Of a stretch of 64,000 nt of DNA, positions 24,665 to 33,178 are shown in pieces. Numbering within the stretch: position 1 is the first letter of the stretch; every line of letters starts with the position of its first letter. The DNA is from CAKZNE01 sp002695025 (GTDB taxonomy: Bacteria > Bacteroidota > Bacteroidia > Flavobacteriales > Schleiferiaceae), in contig CAJWML010000001.1 of the NCBI GenBank assembly GCA_913043285.1, forward strand, positions 62,001 to 126,000, given 5' to 3'. A program made the translations under genes and the position numbers. Below the pieces are notes generated by a model. The model searched no databases, had not been told where the DNA came from, and saw only the letters and a program-made list of their open reading frames with translations.

Positions 24665-24690
24665 TATAGACATTCTACACAAACGTATTA
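24665..24690. promoter_or_regulatory. Operator copy 2 at the transcription start of the 24703 gene
   Basis: TATAGACATTCTACA (24665-24679) followed by CGTATTA at 24684 repeats copy 1 with the same 19-base offset between TATAGAC and CGTATTA. The left half-site is identical and the right half is degenerate. Confidence 0.65.
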
Positions 24691-24702
24691 TATTCAGCAA
24701 CC

Positions 24703-25005
24703 ATGAAAACCGTTCTCCTTATTACCCGGCTTATACAACAAGATCTCAAACACAACCAACTGCTGGCTGGCCTGGAGGCCCTGGGCTTTACCGATAACGG
24801 CCTGCAGCACCTGAGCATCCACAATCTCATAGAAAAGCTTATGCAGGTGCAGCCCGAGGCGCACAACAGCTGGTCCAGCGTGTATTTCAACTTTTTGGAA
24901 CGGGCGCAGTATTATCCCCTAAGCCCGCAGGGTGAAGCCCTGCTGCCCCTGGCGGAAGATTGTTACCGGCAATTGCAAAGTGTACTGGGCTGCCCATCTT
25001 CATAA
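24703..25005 (+). CDS. Hypothetical protein divergent from Xre regulator
   Basis: A 100-residue protein with no recognised domain, mostly helical (LITRLIQQDLKHNQLLAGLE, SVYFNFLERAQYYPLSPQGEA) and with no signal peptide or membrane segment. A good promoter and a probable Xre operator lie directly upstream, which supports it as a real gene. The pairing with a small divergent HTH regulator recalls toxin-antitoxin or stress modules, but no toxin fold is recognisable. Confidence 0.7.
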   Translation: MKTVLLITRLIQQDLKHNQLLAGLEALGFTDNGLQHLSIHNLIEKLMQVQPEAHNSWSSVYFNFLERAQYYPLSPQGEALLPLAEDCYRQLQSVLGCPSS

Positions 25006-25139
25006 GGTGTATTCCTGCATGGTATACCAACCCGGCCGTGAGCAGGCCTAAAACTTATATTAGGTATCCGTTGGAAAATGCAGAGCTTATATAGGTATGT
25101 ACCGGCCAGCGGGTGCTATGCCATGGAGGAGCTTGAGAA

Positions 25140-25186
25140 GTACTTTCCTGCTAACCAAGCAAGAAAAAATGTTAGCAGGAAAGTAC
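25140..25186. repeat. Perfect 16-base inverted repeat
   Basis: GTACTTTCCTGCTAAC and GTTAGCAGGAAAGTAC are perfect arms around an A-rich 15-base loop, in the gap between a plus-strand gene ending at 25005 and a minus-strand gene ending at 25242. No T tract follows on either strand, so it is not a standard terminator, although it could act as a bidirectional one. Direct repeats of TTATATAGGTAT type lie just to the left. Confidence 0.75.
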
Positions 25187-25241
25187 GTTCCACAATTCTG
25201 ATCTGCCCAGAACTTTTTATACTTCGTTAACCGTAGGGTGG

Positions 25242-25886
25242 TTAGAATGGAAATCTTACACCGGCATTAACGCTCACCGATGTAGGGATTTCAACAGGCA
25301 CGTACTCCCCGTTAGCCTGGTTTGCAGGAAGATTTAGTTTCAGATCTCCGAAAATGTATCCGAAATCCAGTTCCTTCTCAACACCGGCTCCAATGTTCAA
25401 GGTAAAATTGACCAGGGTTTCTTTGGCACCATCCTGCACAGTAGTATAGTACTGGGATTCGTCATATTCTCCCAGGGTGGTAGTAACAGGTGCCATTAAC
25501 AGGCCTACTTCAGCTAAACCATAAATACCAAAATCGTCTTCATAATCACCCACAAAGTATCTTCTACCACCAAAGTATACGTGAATAAAAGACACTTTAT
25601 ATTCAACATCAACTTCTACTTGAGAAGGGGTGGTAAAATTACTATAGGCAGTTGCATAGGTAAATTCTGAATAGGTAGACGGTAAGTAGTAATTTCCTCC
25701 AAGTGATAATACAGTCTCATCATCCAGAGCGTAATCTCCCTTTACACCGAAGCCGAAGCTCTTGAGACCTGTTCCTCCAAATACATTCAGATACGATACT
25801 TGCCCCCCGACACTAATCTGAGAATATGCCTGCGAAGAAAGTAACGAGATAAACAGGATGGCTATAATTTGTTTTACTGATTTCAT
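25242..25886 (-). CDS. Outer-membrane beta-barrel protein
   Basis: A 214-residue protein with a signal peptide (ending SSQAYSQ) and alternating hydrophobic/polar strands ending in an aromatic residue (GVRFPF), typical of small 8-stranded outer-membrane barrels in Bacteroidota. Strand-like segments include VSFIHVYFGGRRYFVGDY and FGIYGLAEVGLLMAPV. Function is unknown; adhesion or porin-like roles are possible. It is monocistronic. Confidence 0.8.
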   Translation of the reverse strand: MKSVKQIIAILFISLLSSQAYSQISVGGQVSYLNVFGGTGLKSFGFGVKGDYALDDETVLSLGGNYYLPSTYSEFTYATAYSNFTTPSQVEVDVEYKVSFIHVYFGGRRYFVGDYEDDFGIYGLAEVGLLMAPVTTTLGEYDESQYYTTVQDGAKETLVNFTLNIGAGVEKELDFGYIFGDLKLNLPANQANGEYVPVEIPTSVSVNAGVRFPF

Positions 25887-26225
25887 AATTTAAGTTTTAA
25901 GATCAACCAGATTCCGGGTATAACTCCAAAATTTAGTTGCATGGGTTAAGATGTAATACTTTTCTAATGGTCTTGCTTTTGAATAATTACGGTTAACTTT
26001 TGTATTTGTTTACGTGACAGTTATGCCTAAAAAGCTGCAAAAATACACAAATGTTTATTATTTACCCGTGGAAAGCTAAAGCTCAATTGGAAAAGGTTTA
26101 CCGGACTTTTATGCTGGGCGGTTGAAAACAGCCTTACGTGCCTCATTATCATAGGGCGGATAATTTTCCCCTATACTCTATATTGAAAAGCGGGGTGTAT
26201 GATGCCTTATACGGGGAAACGGGGA
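25887..26225. other. Intergenic region between barrel gene and tsaB
   Basis: About 339 bases. It should contain the barrel gene's promoter (minus strand); a TAAATTTTG-like box occurs near 25930 but is imperfect. An imperfect hairpin (TTTTCCCCTATA / TATACGGGGAAA) lies at about 26169-26222, next to the tsaB stop, and may end tsaB transcription. No gene is seen. Confidence 0.45.
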
Positions 26226-26915
26226 TTAAAGCAGTTTCCGGGGCTTACCGGCTATAAAATCCTTGAGGTAAAAGGGTTCAAAGTAGGCTACATTTTCAAA
26301 CTCCTGGTTTTGGAATTTGTGCCCTGCTAAAAGCGCTAGGGTTTTGGAGGATGGGTAAGGCATATTATGCAGCACAAAACGCTCGCTGGTCAAAACGACT
26401 TTAGCTTTATCAGCACCATCGCCAATAAGATGTATCTGTGGAGAGGCCAGGTCGGCAAAGGAGTCATCATCCAGAACCACCGCCTCAATTTTCCCCTGCA
26501 TTTGTGCGTGGTGATCAAACACCGCAGTATACACCTCCATTCTGCGGGCATCCAGCATGGGCAATATCACTTCTTCCGATTCCGGGTGATGCAGTTGAAT
26601 AAATTCTTCTGCCAACAATTGCAGTCCGTTTACCGCTATTAGTGGTATTCCGAGAGAATAGCACAAACCTTTAGCCGCTGAAACACCTATACGCAAACCG
26701 GTATAGGAGCCCGGCCCCATGCCTACCGCTGCTGCGGAAAGCTCAGCCGGTTTCTTCCCGGCCCATTGGAGCACTTCCTGTATAAACAAATGCAGTTTCT
26801 CGGAATGAATGTACTGGTCACTGCTTTCTTCCTTAGCAGCCAGTATTTGATCGCCATCGGCCAAGGCCACGGAGCAGTTTTTGGTGGATGTTTCCAGAGC
26901 CAGTATAAGGGCCAT
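26226..26915 (-). CDS. tsaB: tRNA threonylcarbamoyladenosine biosynthesis protein TsaB
   Basis: A 229-residue actin-like ATPase-fold protein and partner of TsaD in making t6A37 in tRNAs that read ANN codons. The N-terminal phosphate loop ILALETSTKNCSVALAD and the helix GMGPGSYTGLRIGVSAAKGL are diagnostic. It lacks the TsaD metal site, as expected for TsaB. It follows the HlyD-type adaptor gene by 9 bases on the same strand, so it is probably the last gene of that operon. Confidence 0.95.
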   Translation of the reverse strand: MALILALETSTKNCSVALADGDQILAAKEESSDQYIHSEKLHLFIQEVLQWAGKKPAELSAAAVGMGPGSYTGLRIGVSAAKGLCYSLGIPLIAVNGLQLLAEEFIQLHHPESEEVILPMLDARRMEVYTAVFDHHAQMQGKIEAVVLDDDSFADLASPQIHLIGDGADKAKVVLTSERFVLHNMPYPSSKTLALLAGHKFQNQEFENVAYFEPFYLKDFIAGKPRKLL

Positions 26916-26924
26916 CGGTACCGC

Positions 26925-28226
26925 TTAGTCCTTATCCTTATCAGTAGTGGTGCGCTTGTGGATAACGCGCTCCCCATTAACCAGCTTTTTGCTTACTGTG
27001 CTGTAGGGGCCGGTAATCACTTCCTGGTCTTTTTCAAGCCCGCTGCGTACCTCAATGTATTCATCATCCTGTACCCCGGTTTTTACAACCTGCAAACGGG
27101 CTTTGCCCTCTTCAAAAAGAAATACTACTTCATGTTCTTCCTCCTCTTCTTCCGTAGCCGCATCGTCCGTGGTTTTCTTAGAGCGCCCAATGTTGTAGGA
27201 CTTGGCCTGGGAGCTGGTATCGGAACGGGTGGTAACGGCTTCAATGGGTACCGCCAGTACGCCATTCCTCTGCTCAGTGCGAATCTCTACGGAAGCCGTC
27301 ATGCCCGGGCGGAAGGGCGAGCGGCTACTGTTGTCCTTTACAATATCTTCATACGAACTTTTGAGGATGCGCACCTTTACTTCAAAATTGGTCACCTGGT
27401 CTGTAGAGAAACCTTCTATTTTGGCGGAGTTGGCAATTTCCGTAACCACTCCCCTGAACTCCTTATCCAGGTAAGCATCTACTTCAATCAGTGCCGTATC
27501 GGATTCGGAAACACGGATAATATCGTTCTCATTCACCTCCACCAGTACTTCCATATTCTCCAGGTTGGCAATGCGCAGAATTTCGGTACCGGACATTTGC
27601 GCGGTGCCCACTACTCTTTCACCCACCTCTGCGTTCAGCATGCTGATGGTTCCGGCCTGGGGAGCATAAATGGTGGTCCTGGAGAGGTTATCCCGCGCTT
27701 CATTGGAGGTGGCAATGGCGCTCTGCAGCTGAAACTGGGCACTTTCCACGTTGAGTTTAGCCACGTCATAGCCTCTTTGGAAAGCTTCAAATTCCGCATC
27801 GCTGATCACTTTTTGATCGTAGAGCTTCCGGTTCCGGTTAAAGGTTTTTTCAGCCTCCACCAGCTGTGCCTGGGCGGTATTTACTGCGGAACGTGCGCTG
27901 TTTACCGATGCCTGTGACCGGCTTACGGCTGCCTGGTAGATATCGGGATTAATCCTCACCAGCAGGTCGCCCTTCTCTACTTTTTGTCCTTCTTCTATAG
28001 GCAGCTCAATAATCTCTCCTGAAACCTCGGAACTTATTTTCACCTCCACTTCGGGTTGTATCTTGCCACTGGCAATAACGGTCTCCACAATATCTATGGT
28101 CTTTACCCGTCCGGTTTCCACTTCCATACCCTCCTCGCTGCCTATCCATCCCATTTTTTTGGCTGCAATAAGCAGAATGATCAGTGGCACGCCAATAAAC
28201 AGGGCATATTTCAGGGTTTTATTCAT
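26925..28226 (-). CDS. HlyD/MacA-type efflux adaptor
   Basis: A 433-residue membrane-fusion protein with one N-terminal inner-membrane helix (about residues 7-26), a split biotinyl-lipoyl domain (about 55-90 and 195-225), a helical hairpin (about 95-190), a beta-barrel domain and a C-terminal membrane-proximal domain. An unusual Glu-rich stretch (TEEEEEEHE, about 355-365) lies in the membrane-proximal part. It pairs with the TolC-like gene immediately upstream. No MacB-type ABC or RND pump lies beside it; the next gene is tsaB. The transported substrate is unknown. Confidence 0.9.
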   Translation of the reverse strand: MNKTLKYALFIGVPLIILLIAAKKMGWIGSEEGMEVETGRVKTIDIVETVIASGKIQPEVEVKISSEVSGEIIELPIEEGQKVEKGDLLVRINPDIYQAAVSRSQASVNSARSAVNTAQAQLVEAEKTFNRNRKLYDQKVISDAEFEAFQRGYDVAKLNVESAQFQLQSAIATSNEARDNLSRTTIYAPQAGTISMLNAEVGERVVGTAQMSGTEILRIANLENMEVLVEVNENDIIRVSESDTALIEVDAYLDKEFRGVVTEIANSAKIEGFSTDQVTNFEVKVRILKSSYEDIVKDNSSRSPFRPGMTASVEIRTEQRNGVLAVPIEAVTTRSDTSSQAKSYNIGRSKKTTDDAATEEEEEEHEVVFLFEEGKARLQVVKTGVQDDEYIEVRSGLEKDQEVITGPYSTVSKKLVNGERVIHKRTTTDKDKD

Positions 28227-28228
28227 GA

Positions 28229-29665
28229 TCAGAGCTTTACCTGGTTGGTTAAATAGAATTCCAGAACCTTTATTTTGAAGATGTAGTCATACTTGGCTCT
28301 CAGCATTTCGGATTTGGCGCTGGCCAGGTTGTTCTTGGCATTTTCATAATCAAACTGGCTTAAAGCGCCTACATCATAGCGCTGCTGGGCGTATTTAAAG
28401 GATTCCTCACTGGCTTCCACGGCCTTTTCAGCCGCCAGGTAAGAGTTATAGGATGCCTTGGCATCTGCATGAGCCTGGTAAATAGTTTGCCGCAGGGCAT
28501 TCTTTTCCTGCTCCAGTTGCAGTTTGGAGATATCGCGGTTAAGGCGCGCAATCTCATAATTGTTGTGCGTACTCAGGCGGTTGAAAAGTGGTATAGTGAG
28601 GTTAATGCCTATGTATTCATTGAGGTTGTCATTGATCTGGTCTGAAAAAGGTTTGTTCTCATAACCGGTGGGGATCTCCTGCGGTACCGCGGAATAGACC
28701 ACCTGGTTAGTACCGTCTACCGTTCCGATGGGCACCACCGTGGTTACCGTACCCGTAGGGCGCAGGATCTGATCTGAGTAGCTGGTACCTATCAAACCCT
28801 GGAGGCTGAGCGTTGGCAGGGCTCCTGAACGGCTAATATCCACTGACTCCTCACTGCTTTCCACCCGTTTTTCAGCCGCCTTTATAGACGGCTGGTTGGA
28901 AAGGGCGGTATTGTACACCACACTGGCATCCCGCAGAATGGCATCCGCTTCCGGCACGGCCAGTTGCGGTTCACTCACTTCCAGTTCCTCGGGCTTTTCC
29001 AATTGCAGAAGGTTGGCCAGCTGCAGCTTGCTGATGGTTACCGCATTTTCCGCGGTAATACGATTTTGCTGGTCCCGCGAGAACTGGGCGTCCAACTGTA
29101 GTTTATCTCCTAAAGGTCTGGCTCCGGCATCCACCAGCCTTTGCATACGGCCCAATTGCAGTTGGGTTATCCGCTCTTGCTCCAGCGCCACATTCAGTAT
29201 TTCTTTATTGAGCAGGATCTGCAGAAAGGCTCCGGCTACATTCAGGCTTACGTCATTCTTAACGTCTTCCAGGGAATACATGGCGGCCAGGTAATCCAGG
29301 TTGGAGCGGGTAATGCTATTGTATTTACGGCCTCCGTTATATAGTACCCAGGTGGAATTGAGGTTAAAGTTACCGGTTTGCCTTTGGCTTTGGCTGATCT
29401 GGTTGGTTACAGGGTCAATATTCAAACCGAAGTTCCAACCGTAGCTGGAATTAAAGTTGAGGTTAGGGGCATAATCCCAATAGGCTACCTGCTGGTTGCT
29501 TTTGCTTATTTTGAGCTGAAGTTCGGATTGCTTAACCTGAACGTTGTTATCAATAGCGTAATTGACACATTCATCCAGGGTCCACATTTTTTCCTGAGCC
29601 TGGGCAGTTGAAAAGGTAAATGCCAGAAGGCAGGTTAATGCACCTACGGTAAAATTGAAATTCAT
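28229..29665 (-). CDS. TolC family outer-membrane protein
   Basis: A 478-residue channel with a signal peptide (ending TAQAQ) and two repeats of the outer-membrane efflux domain: MWTLDECVNYAIDNNVQVKQSELQL near the start and GINLTIPLFNRLSTHNNYEIARL in the second half. The C-terminal QFDYENAKNNLASAKSEMLRAKYDYIFKIKVLEFY is typical. It lies 2 bases upstream of the adaptor gene, so they are co-transcribed. The inner-membrane pump must be encoded elsewhere. Confidence 0.92.
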   Translation of the reverse strand: MNFNFTVGALTCLLAFTFSTAQAQEKMWTLDECVNYAIDNNVQVKQSELQLKISKSNQQVAYWDYAPNLNFNSSYGWNFGLNIDPVTNQISQSQRQTGNFNLNSTWVLYNGGRKYNSITRSNLDYLAAMYSLEDVKNDVSLNVAGAFLQILLNKEILNVALEQERITQLQLGRMQRLVDAGARPLGDKLQLDAQFSRDQQNRITAENAVTISKLQLANLLQLEKPEELEVSEPQLAVPEADAILRDASVVYNTALSNQPSIKAAEKRVESSEESVDISRSGALPTLSLQGLIGTSYSDQILRPTGTVTTVVPIGTVDGTNQVVYSAVPQEIPTGYENKPFSDQINDNLNEYIGINLTIPLFNRLSTHNNYEIARLNRDISKLQLEQEKNALRQTIYQAHADAKASYNSYLAAEKAVEASEESFKYAQQRYDVGALSQFDYENAKNNLASAKSEMLRAKYDYIFKIKVLEFYLTNQVKL

Positions 29666-29733
29666 GGAGAGATCATTTGTTTGGTGCTCAAGCAGCCTTA
29701 CAAATATAGAGGGAATGTGTATACCGGAAAAGG

Positions 29734-29964
29734 TCAGGCTTTGCTTTGTTTCTTATGCCGATAAATGGCATAACCCACGCCTGCCATCAACAGGTAAGGA
29801 AAAGCCATCAGGTATACGATACCGCTATTGAGCCCTGTAGCGGCAGATGAGCCAGCCCCGGTACTGCTTTCGGTTACAGCCTTGCACATGGCACATTGAG
29901 CATCCACCCCGGAAGGAATGAACACCAGGACCAGAAATACCAGTATAAGGATCCGATTTTTCAC
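29734..29964 (-). CDS. Small membrane protein with CxxC motif in the oxidase cluster
   Basis: A 76-residue protein: an N-terminal signal-like helix (residues about 5-21, ILILVFLVLVFIPSG), an extracytoplasmic CAMC pair just after it, a Gly/Ser-rich linker and a C-terminal membrane helix ending in YRHKKQSKA. The best start is a GTG at 29964; longer frames run into the DUF420 gene. It is the last gene of the oxidase accessory operon, next to DUF420 and SCO genes, so it may help copper or heme insertion, but this is inferred from position and the two cysteines only. Confidence 0.7.
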   Translation of the reverse strand: MKNRILILVFLVLVFIPSGVDAQCAMCKAVTESSTGAGSSAATGLNSGIVYLMAFPYLLMAGVGYAIYRHKKQSKA

Positions 29965-29978
29965 GGCAACAAATTTAC

Positions 29979-30527
29979 TTAATAATATGGTTGCATAAAA
30001 AAATACACGAGTACTCCCGTTACGGCCACGTACAACCAGATGGGGTACGCCCATCTTACAATCTTTTTATGGCGACCGTACTCCTGCAGCAGGCCCCTGT
30101 AAATGGCCAGCATAGCCAACGGTAAAACGGGAATACTCAACAAAATGTGGGATATTAGAACCGAAAAATACAGACCGCGTATCCACCCTTCTCCACCATA
30201 GGGAATAGGATCAGCATTAAGCTTACTGATTACATACGAAACCAGGAAAATGGCCGAAAGTCCGAAGGCGAAGAGCATTACCGAACGGTGGGCGGTGATG
30301 TTCCTGTTCCGTATAAACCACAAACCCAATATCAAAAGCACGGCAGTGCTTCCGTTAAGGATAGCGTGGAAAGCGGGAAGCGTTCCCCGGTCTATCCCAA
30401 AATCAACACTGAAGAATTCCGGAAATAACAACAAAGCCGCTACGGCCATGGGCACCAGCACAGAGAGAACAATAATCAGCGGGATATATACCTTATCCTT
30501 GCTGTTTTCAGAAACGGCTTTATCCAT
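29979..30527 (-). CDS. DUF420 membrane protein (oxidase-associated)
   Basis: A 182-residue inner-membrane protein with five predicted helices; the family is known as DUF420, related to CtaM/YozB, and is found beside terminal oxidases where members are needed for oxidase maturation. His residues in the membrane (NITAHRS, LISHILLS) could bind metal or heme. ATG at 30527 overlaps the end of the SCO gene by 8 bases; the longer frame would add 24 basic residues that belong to the SCO reading region. Confidence 0.88.
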   Translation of the reverse strand: MDKAVSENSKDKVYIPLIIVLSVLVPMAVAALLLFPEFFSVDFGIDRGTLPAFHAILNGSTAVLLILGLWFIRNRNITAHRSVMLFAFGLSAIFLVSYVISKLNADPIPYGGEGWIRGLYFSVLISHILLSIPVLPLAMLAIYRGLLQEYGRHKKIVRWAYPIWLYVAVTGVLVYFFMQPYY

Positions 30528-31284
30528 TTTGCCTGGCTTTTTTACGCTCTTTTTCCATCCGGTACTCGTCCACGGACTTTTTCTTTTCGTACTCGGCAAT
30601 CAATACTTTAATATCGTCCTTAAGGGAATTGATCTCATCAGTGCTTAAACTGTTGTACACCCCTTTAATGTTCCCATAGTCATCCTTGCCACTGCGGATA
30701 TGGCCGTCCCAATCCACCAGCACCAGGTTCTCGGAATGCAAATAGCCCCCGTCTGCCTCTGCATCTTCCATGGCGTTGCTGAAAAAGCCTTCGGCCATGG
30801 TATAGATCTCATCCTGATTACCGGTGAGAAAGTACCAGCGACCATCCATAGCGCCCATGTTCTTGGCATAGGTCTTCAGCACTTCAACGGAATCGTGTTC
30901 CGGATCTACGCTTATGGAAACAATTTTAAAATCCTCATACCCCTTGAAACGATCCTGAACCTGTTTTACTTGGTAGTTCATGGCCGGGCAAATGCTGGGG
31001 CAGGTGGTAAAGAAAAAGTTCACCAGGTAGATCTGGCCTCTTAGTTTTTGGGCTGAAACAACAGAATCATCCTGGGAAGTAAGTTCAAAATCCGGTACGG
31101 TATAATAGGCCGTATCCCAACGGGTCTCTCCCTTTTCATTTACCTGAACAGCCTTCTTCGGACCCACATAATCCAGGGTCACAAAAAAGTTCTCCTCAGC
31201 ACTGTAAACGAATATAAAATATGCTAAAAAGGGTAGTATCAGTATGCTTACCAATACTACCCCTTTACTAAGTTTTTGGTTCAT
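30520..31284 (-). CDS. SCO1/SenC-type copper chaperone
   Basis: A 254-residue membrane-anchored thioredoxin-fold protein that delivers copper to the CuA site of cytochrome oxidase subunit II. One N-terminal helix (about 8-27) precedes the domain; the copper site is CPSIC (Cys95, Cys99) and the distal His in GYLHSENL (His183). The C terminus is a charged tail with many Lys/Glu. Its ATG overlaps the stop of subunit IV (TAATG), so translation is coupled. Confidence 0.93.
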   Translation of the reverse strand: MNQKLSKGVVLVSILILPFLAYFIFVYSAEENFFVTLDYVGPKKAVQVNEKGETRWDTAYYTVPDFELTSQDDSVVSAQKLRGQIYLVNFFFTTCPSICPAMNYQVKQVQDRFKGYEDFKIVSISVDPEHDSVEVLKTYAKNMGAMDGRWYFLTGNQDEIYTMAEGFFSNAMEDAEADGGYLHSENLVLVDWDGHIRSGKDDYGNIKGVYNSLSTDEINSLKDDIKVLIAEYEKKKSVDEYRMEKERKKARQNG

Positions 31285-31631
31285 TACTCAAATACGTTCA
31301 TGTAGCCGCCCTCGGTAAGTACAATAAAAGTAAGGTAGGGAATCAGTATGAGCATGGGCAGGGTAATGGTCCAGATAAAATTGCTCCGCTCATATTTAAG
31401 GTGCATGAACTCTGCTACAATGTAAAAAGCCTTGAACAGCGTAAGCACGATAAAGATAATGTTCAGTACAGAAGTACCCAGTACCTGAACCATCAAGGGT
31501 TCTGGCTTTATGATACCCAGTGCCACCTCAACAGTGGTTACCACCAAAAGAATGATAAATACCTTCCATATCCACCAGGTGCCTTCGGGGCTCTCGTGAT
31601 GTTCGCTTGGTAATTTGGAGTGATCAGACAT
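31284..31631 (-). CDS. Cytochrome c oxidase subunit IV (prokaryotic type)
   Basis: A 115-residue membrane protein with three helices (about residues 20-38, 48-72 and 82-106), of the bacterial COX4 type. The motif FKAFYIVAEFMHLKYE in the second-third helix region is characteristic. It is a small accessory subunit of the heme-copper oxidase. The gene lies 21 bases after a subunit III gene and overlaps the SCO gene by one base. Confidence 0.92.
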   Translation of the reverse strand: MSDHSKLPSEHHESPEGTWWIWKVFIILLVVTTVEVALGIIKPEPLMVQVLGTSVLNIIFIVLTLFKAFYIVAEFMHLKYERSNFIWTITLPMLILIPYLTFIVLTEGGYMNVFE

Positions 31632-31652
31632 GGTCTCTATGATTTTCTTGAA

Positions 31653-32567
31653 TTATACCAGATAGAAGAATGTAAATACAAATACCCACACAAGGTCTAC
31701 AAAGTGCCAGTACAAGCCCACCTTCTCGATCATTTCATAGTGACCGCGCTTGTCATAGGTACCCATTATTACGTTGATAAATATAATGATGTTCAGTATG
31801 ACCCCTGAAAATACGTGGGTTCCGTGGAAACCGGTAACGAAGAAGAAGAAATCCGCAAACAGCACATTTCCATATTCATTCTCATGCATATTGGCTCCCT
31901 GCACTACCTCAGCGGTAGACATCATAGAAAGAGCTTCCTTGCGGGAATAGGTTTCTTTGGTTTTTCCGGGATTGCGGAGGGTTACGCTTTCATTGGCTGC
32001 AAAAGCCTCGCGCACCTGCTCTGTAGTAAAGTAGTAGTGCTCACCGTGAACCCCGGGAGTACCATCCACCAGTTCATGCAGGGTAACGATCTTACCTTCC
32101 ATATCACTGAAGTAAAGTACGGTGCTGTCTTCCATTTTAACGGCACCCTTATCACCGGTAATAAAATGATACCACTCCCACGCCTGTGAACCAAGGAAGA
32201 AGAAACCACCCACAATGGTTAAGCCCAGCCAAAGGATCACTCCTTTGCGGTTCATGTGGTGGCCGGCATTTACAGCCATTACCATGGTTACGGAACTAAG
32301 GATAAGGATAAAGGTCATCAAAGCTACGAACAGCAGTGGAGCATCACCGTGTATGAAGGGGAAGTGGGTAAATACGTTCTCCGCAACAGGCCAGGTTTCT
32401 TCATATTTAAAACGGTAAAGACCCATAGCGGTAAGAAAACCGGAAAATGAAAGTGCATCCGACAAAAGGAAGAACCACATCATTTGTTTACCGTAGCTCA
32501 CTCCCAGGGGTTGCCTGCCTCCGCCCCAAAGCGGTGTGTCCTTATGCAAAGTAGCTTCGTTAGCCAT
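31653..32567 (-). CDS. Cytochrome c oxidase subunit III with extramembrane insertion
   Basis: A 304-residue subunit III. Helices of the family are intact (QMMWFFLLSDALSFSGFL; FADFFFFVTGFHGTHVFSG; GLYWHFVDLVWVFVFTFFYL). Between helices at about residues 138 and 235 there is an extra hydrophilic segment of about 95 residues, absent from the usual subunit III and from the neighbouring 193-residue copy. Subunit III stabilises the oxidase and proton uptake. It is followed by subunit IV and preceded, after 21 bases, by the second subunit III. Confidence 0.93.
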   Translation of the reverse strand: MANEATLHKDTPLWGGGRQPLGVSYGKQMMWFFLLSDALSFSGFLTAMGLYRFKYEETWPVAENVFTHFPFIHGDAPLLFVALMTFILILSSVTMVMAVNAGHHMNRKGVILWLGLTIVGGFFFLGSQAWEWYHFITGDKGAVKMEDSTVLYFSDMEGKIVTLHELVDGTPGVHGEHYYFTTEQVREAFAANESVTLRNPGKTKETYSRKEALSMMSTAEVVQGANMHENEYGNVLFADFFFFVTGFHGTHVFSGVILNIIIFINVIMGTYDKRGHYEMIEKVGLYWHFVDLVWVFVFTFFYLV

Positions 32568-32588
32568 TCTTTTAAATTTTTTGCAAGT

Positions 32589-33170
32589 TTAGCGAATAAA
32601 TGCCAAAAACAGGAACAAATAAATCCACAGCACGTCCAGAAAGTGCCAGTAAATAGCACTCATATCCAAACCATAATGATCGGTGGATGTATATGCCCCT
32701 TTCCGGGCTCTGATCAAGGTTACAATTAAAACTAGTATACCGGATATAGCGTGCAGCCAGTGCATAAAGGCAATGAGGTATACCCATGAAATGGCTGTAT
32801 TGCTTTCAGGACCCGTAAAAAACAGCCCCTGATCATACATGCTTTTGGCCCCTGAATATTGTAAAACTATAAAAGCCAGCCCTAGTAAAAGAGTAAACGT
32901 CAAGGCCATTTTAAGGGCGGAGATATTGCCCTTCTTTACTGCAGCCTTGGCCCATACCATAGTTACACTACTCAGGATCATTACTGCGGTGGCGGCATAA
33001 AAAGCAGTAGGTAGAGCAAACTGCAACCAGCGATTATCCAGCAATAAAGCGGAACGGCTTACCACGTAGCCGCTGGTGAGCCCGGCAAAGGTCATCACGA
33101 TGCTGGCCATCCCTATCCAAAGGAGGGGCTTGCGTACCTTTCTTTTTTCTTCAACCGTAAGATTACCCAC
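32589..33170 (-). CDS. Cytochrome c oxidase subunit III (short paralogue)
   Basis: A 193-residue protein with five predicted helices resembling heme-copper oxidase subunit III, including SWVYLIAFMHWLHAISGILVLI and IYWHFLDVLWIYLFLFLAFI. It lacks the large insertion of the downstream paralogue. Two tandem subunit III genes are typical for the Bacteroidota caa3-like oxidase gene cluster. It follows the heme O synthase gene by 8 bases. Confidence 0.92.
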   Translation of the reverse strand: MGNLTVEEKRKVRKPLLWIGMASIVMTFAGLTSGYVVSRSALLLDNRWLQFALPTAFYAATAVMILSSVTMVWAKAAVKKGNISALKMALTFTLLLGLAFIVLQYSGAKSMYDQGLFFTGPESNTAISWVYLIAFMHWLHAISGILVLIVTLIRARKGAYTSTDHYGLDMSAIYWHFLDVLWIYLFLFLAFIR

Positions 33171-33178
33171 GTTCTTTA

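Noticed and set aside
27202..27474. Ser/Thr-rich plus-strand frame opposite the adaptor gene
   Set aside because: It is the mirror of the coding strand of a clearly conserved gene; low-complexity composition only.
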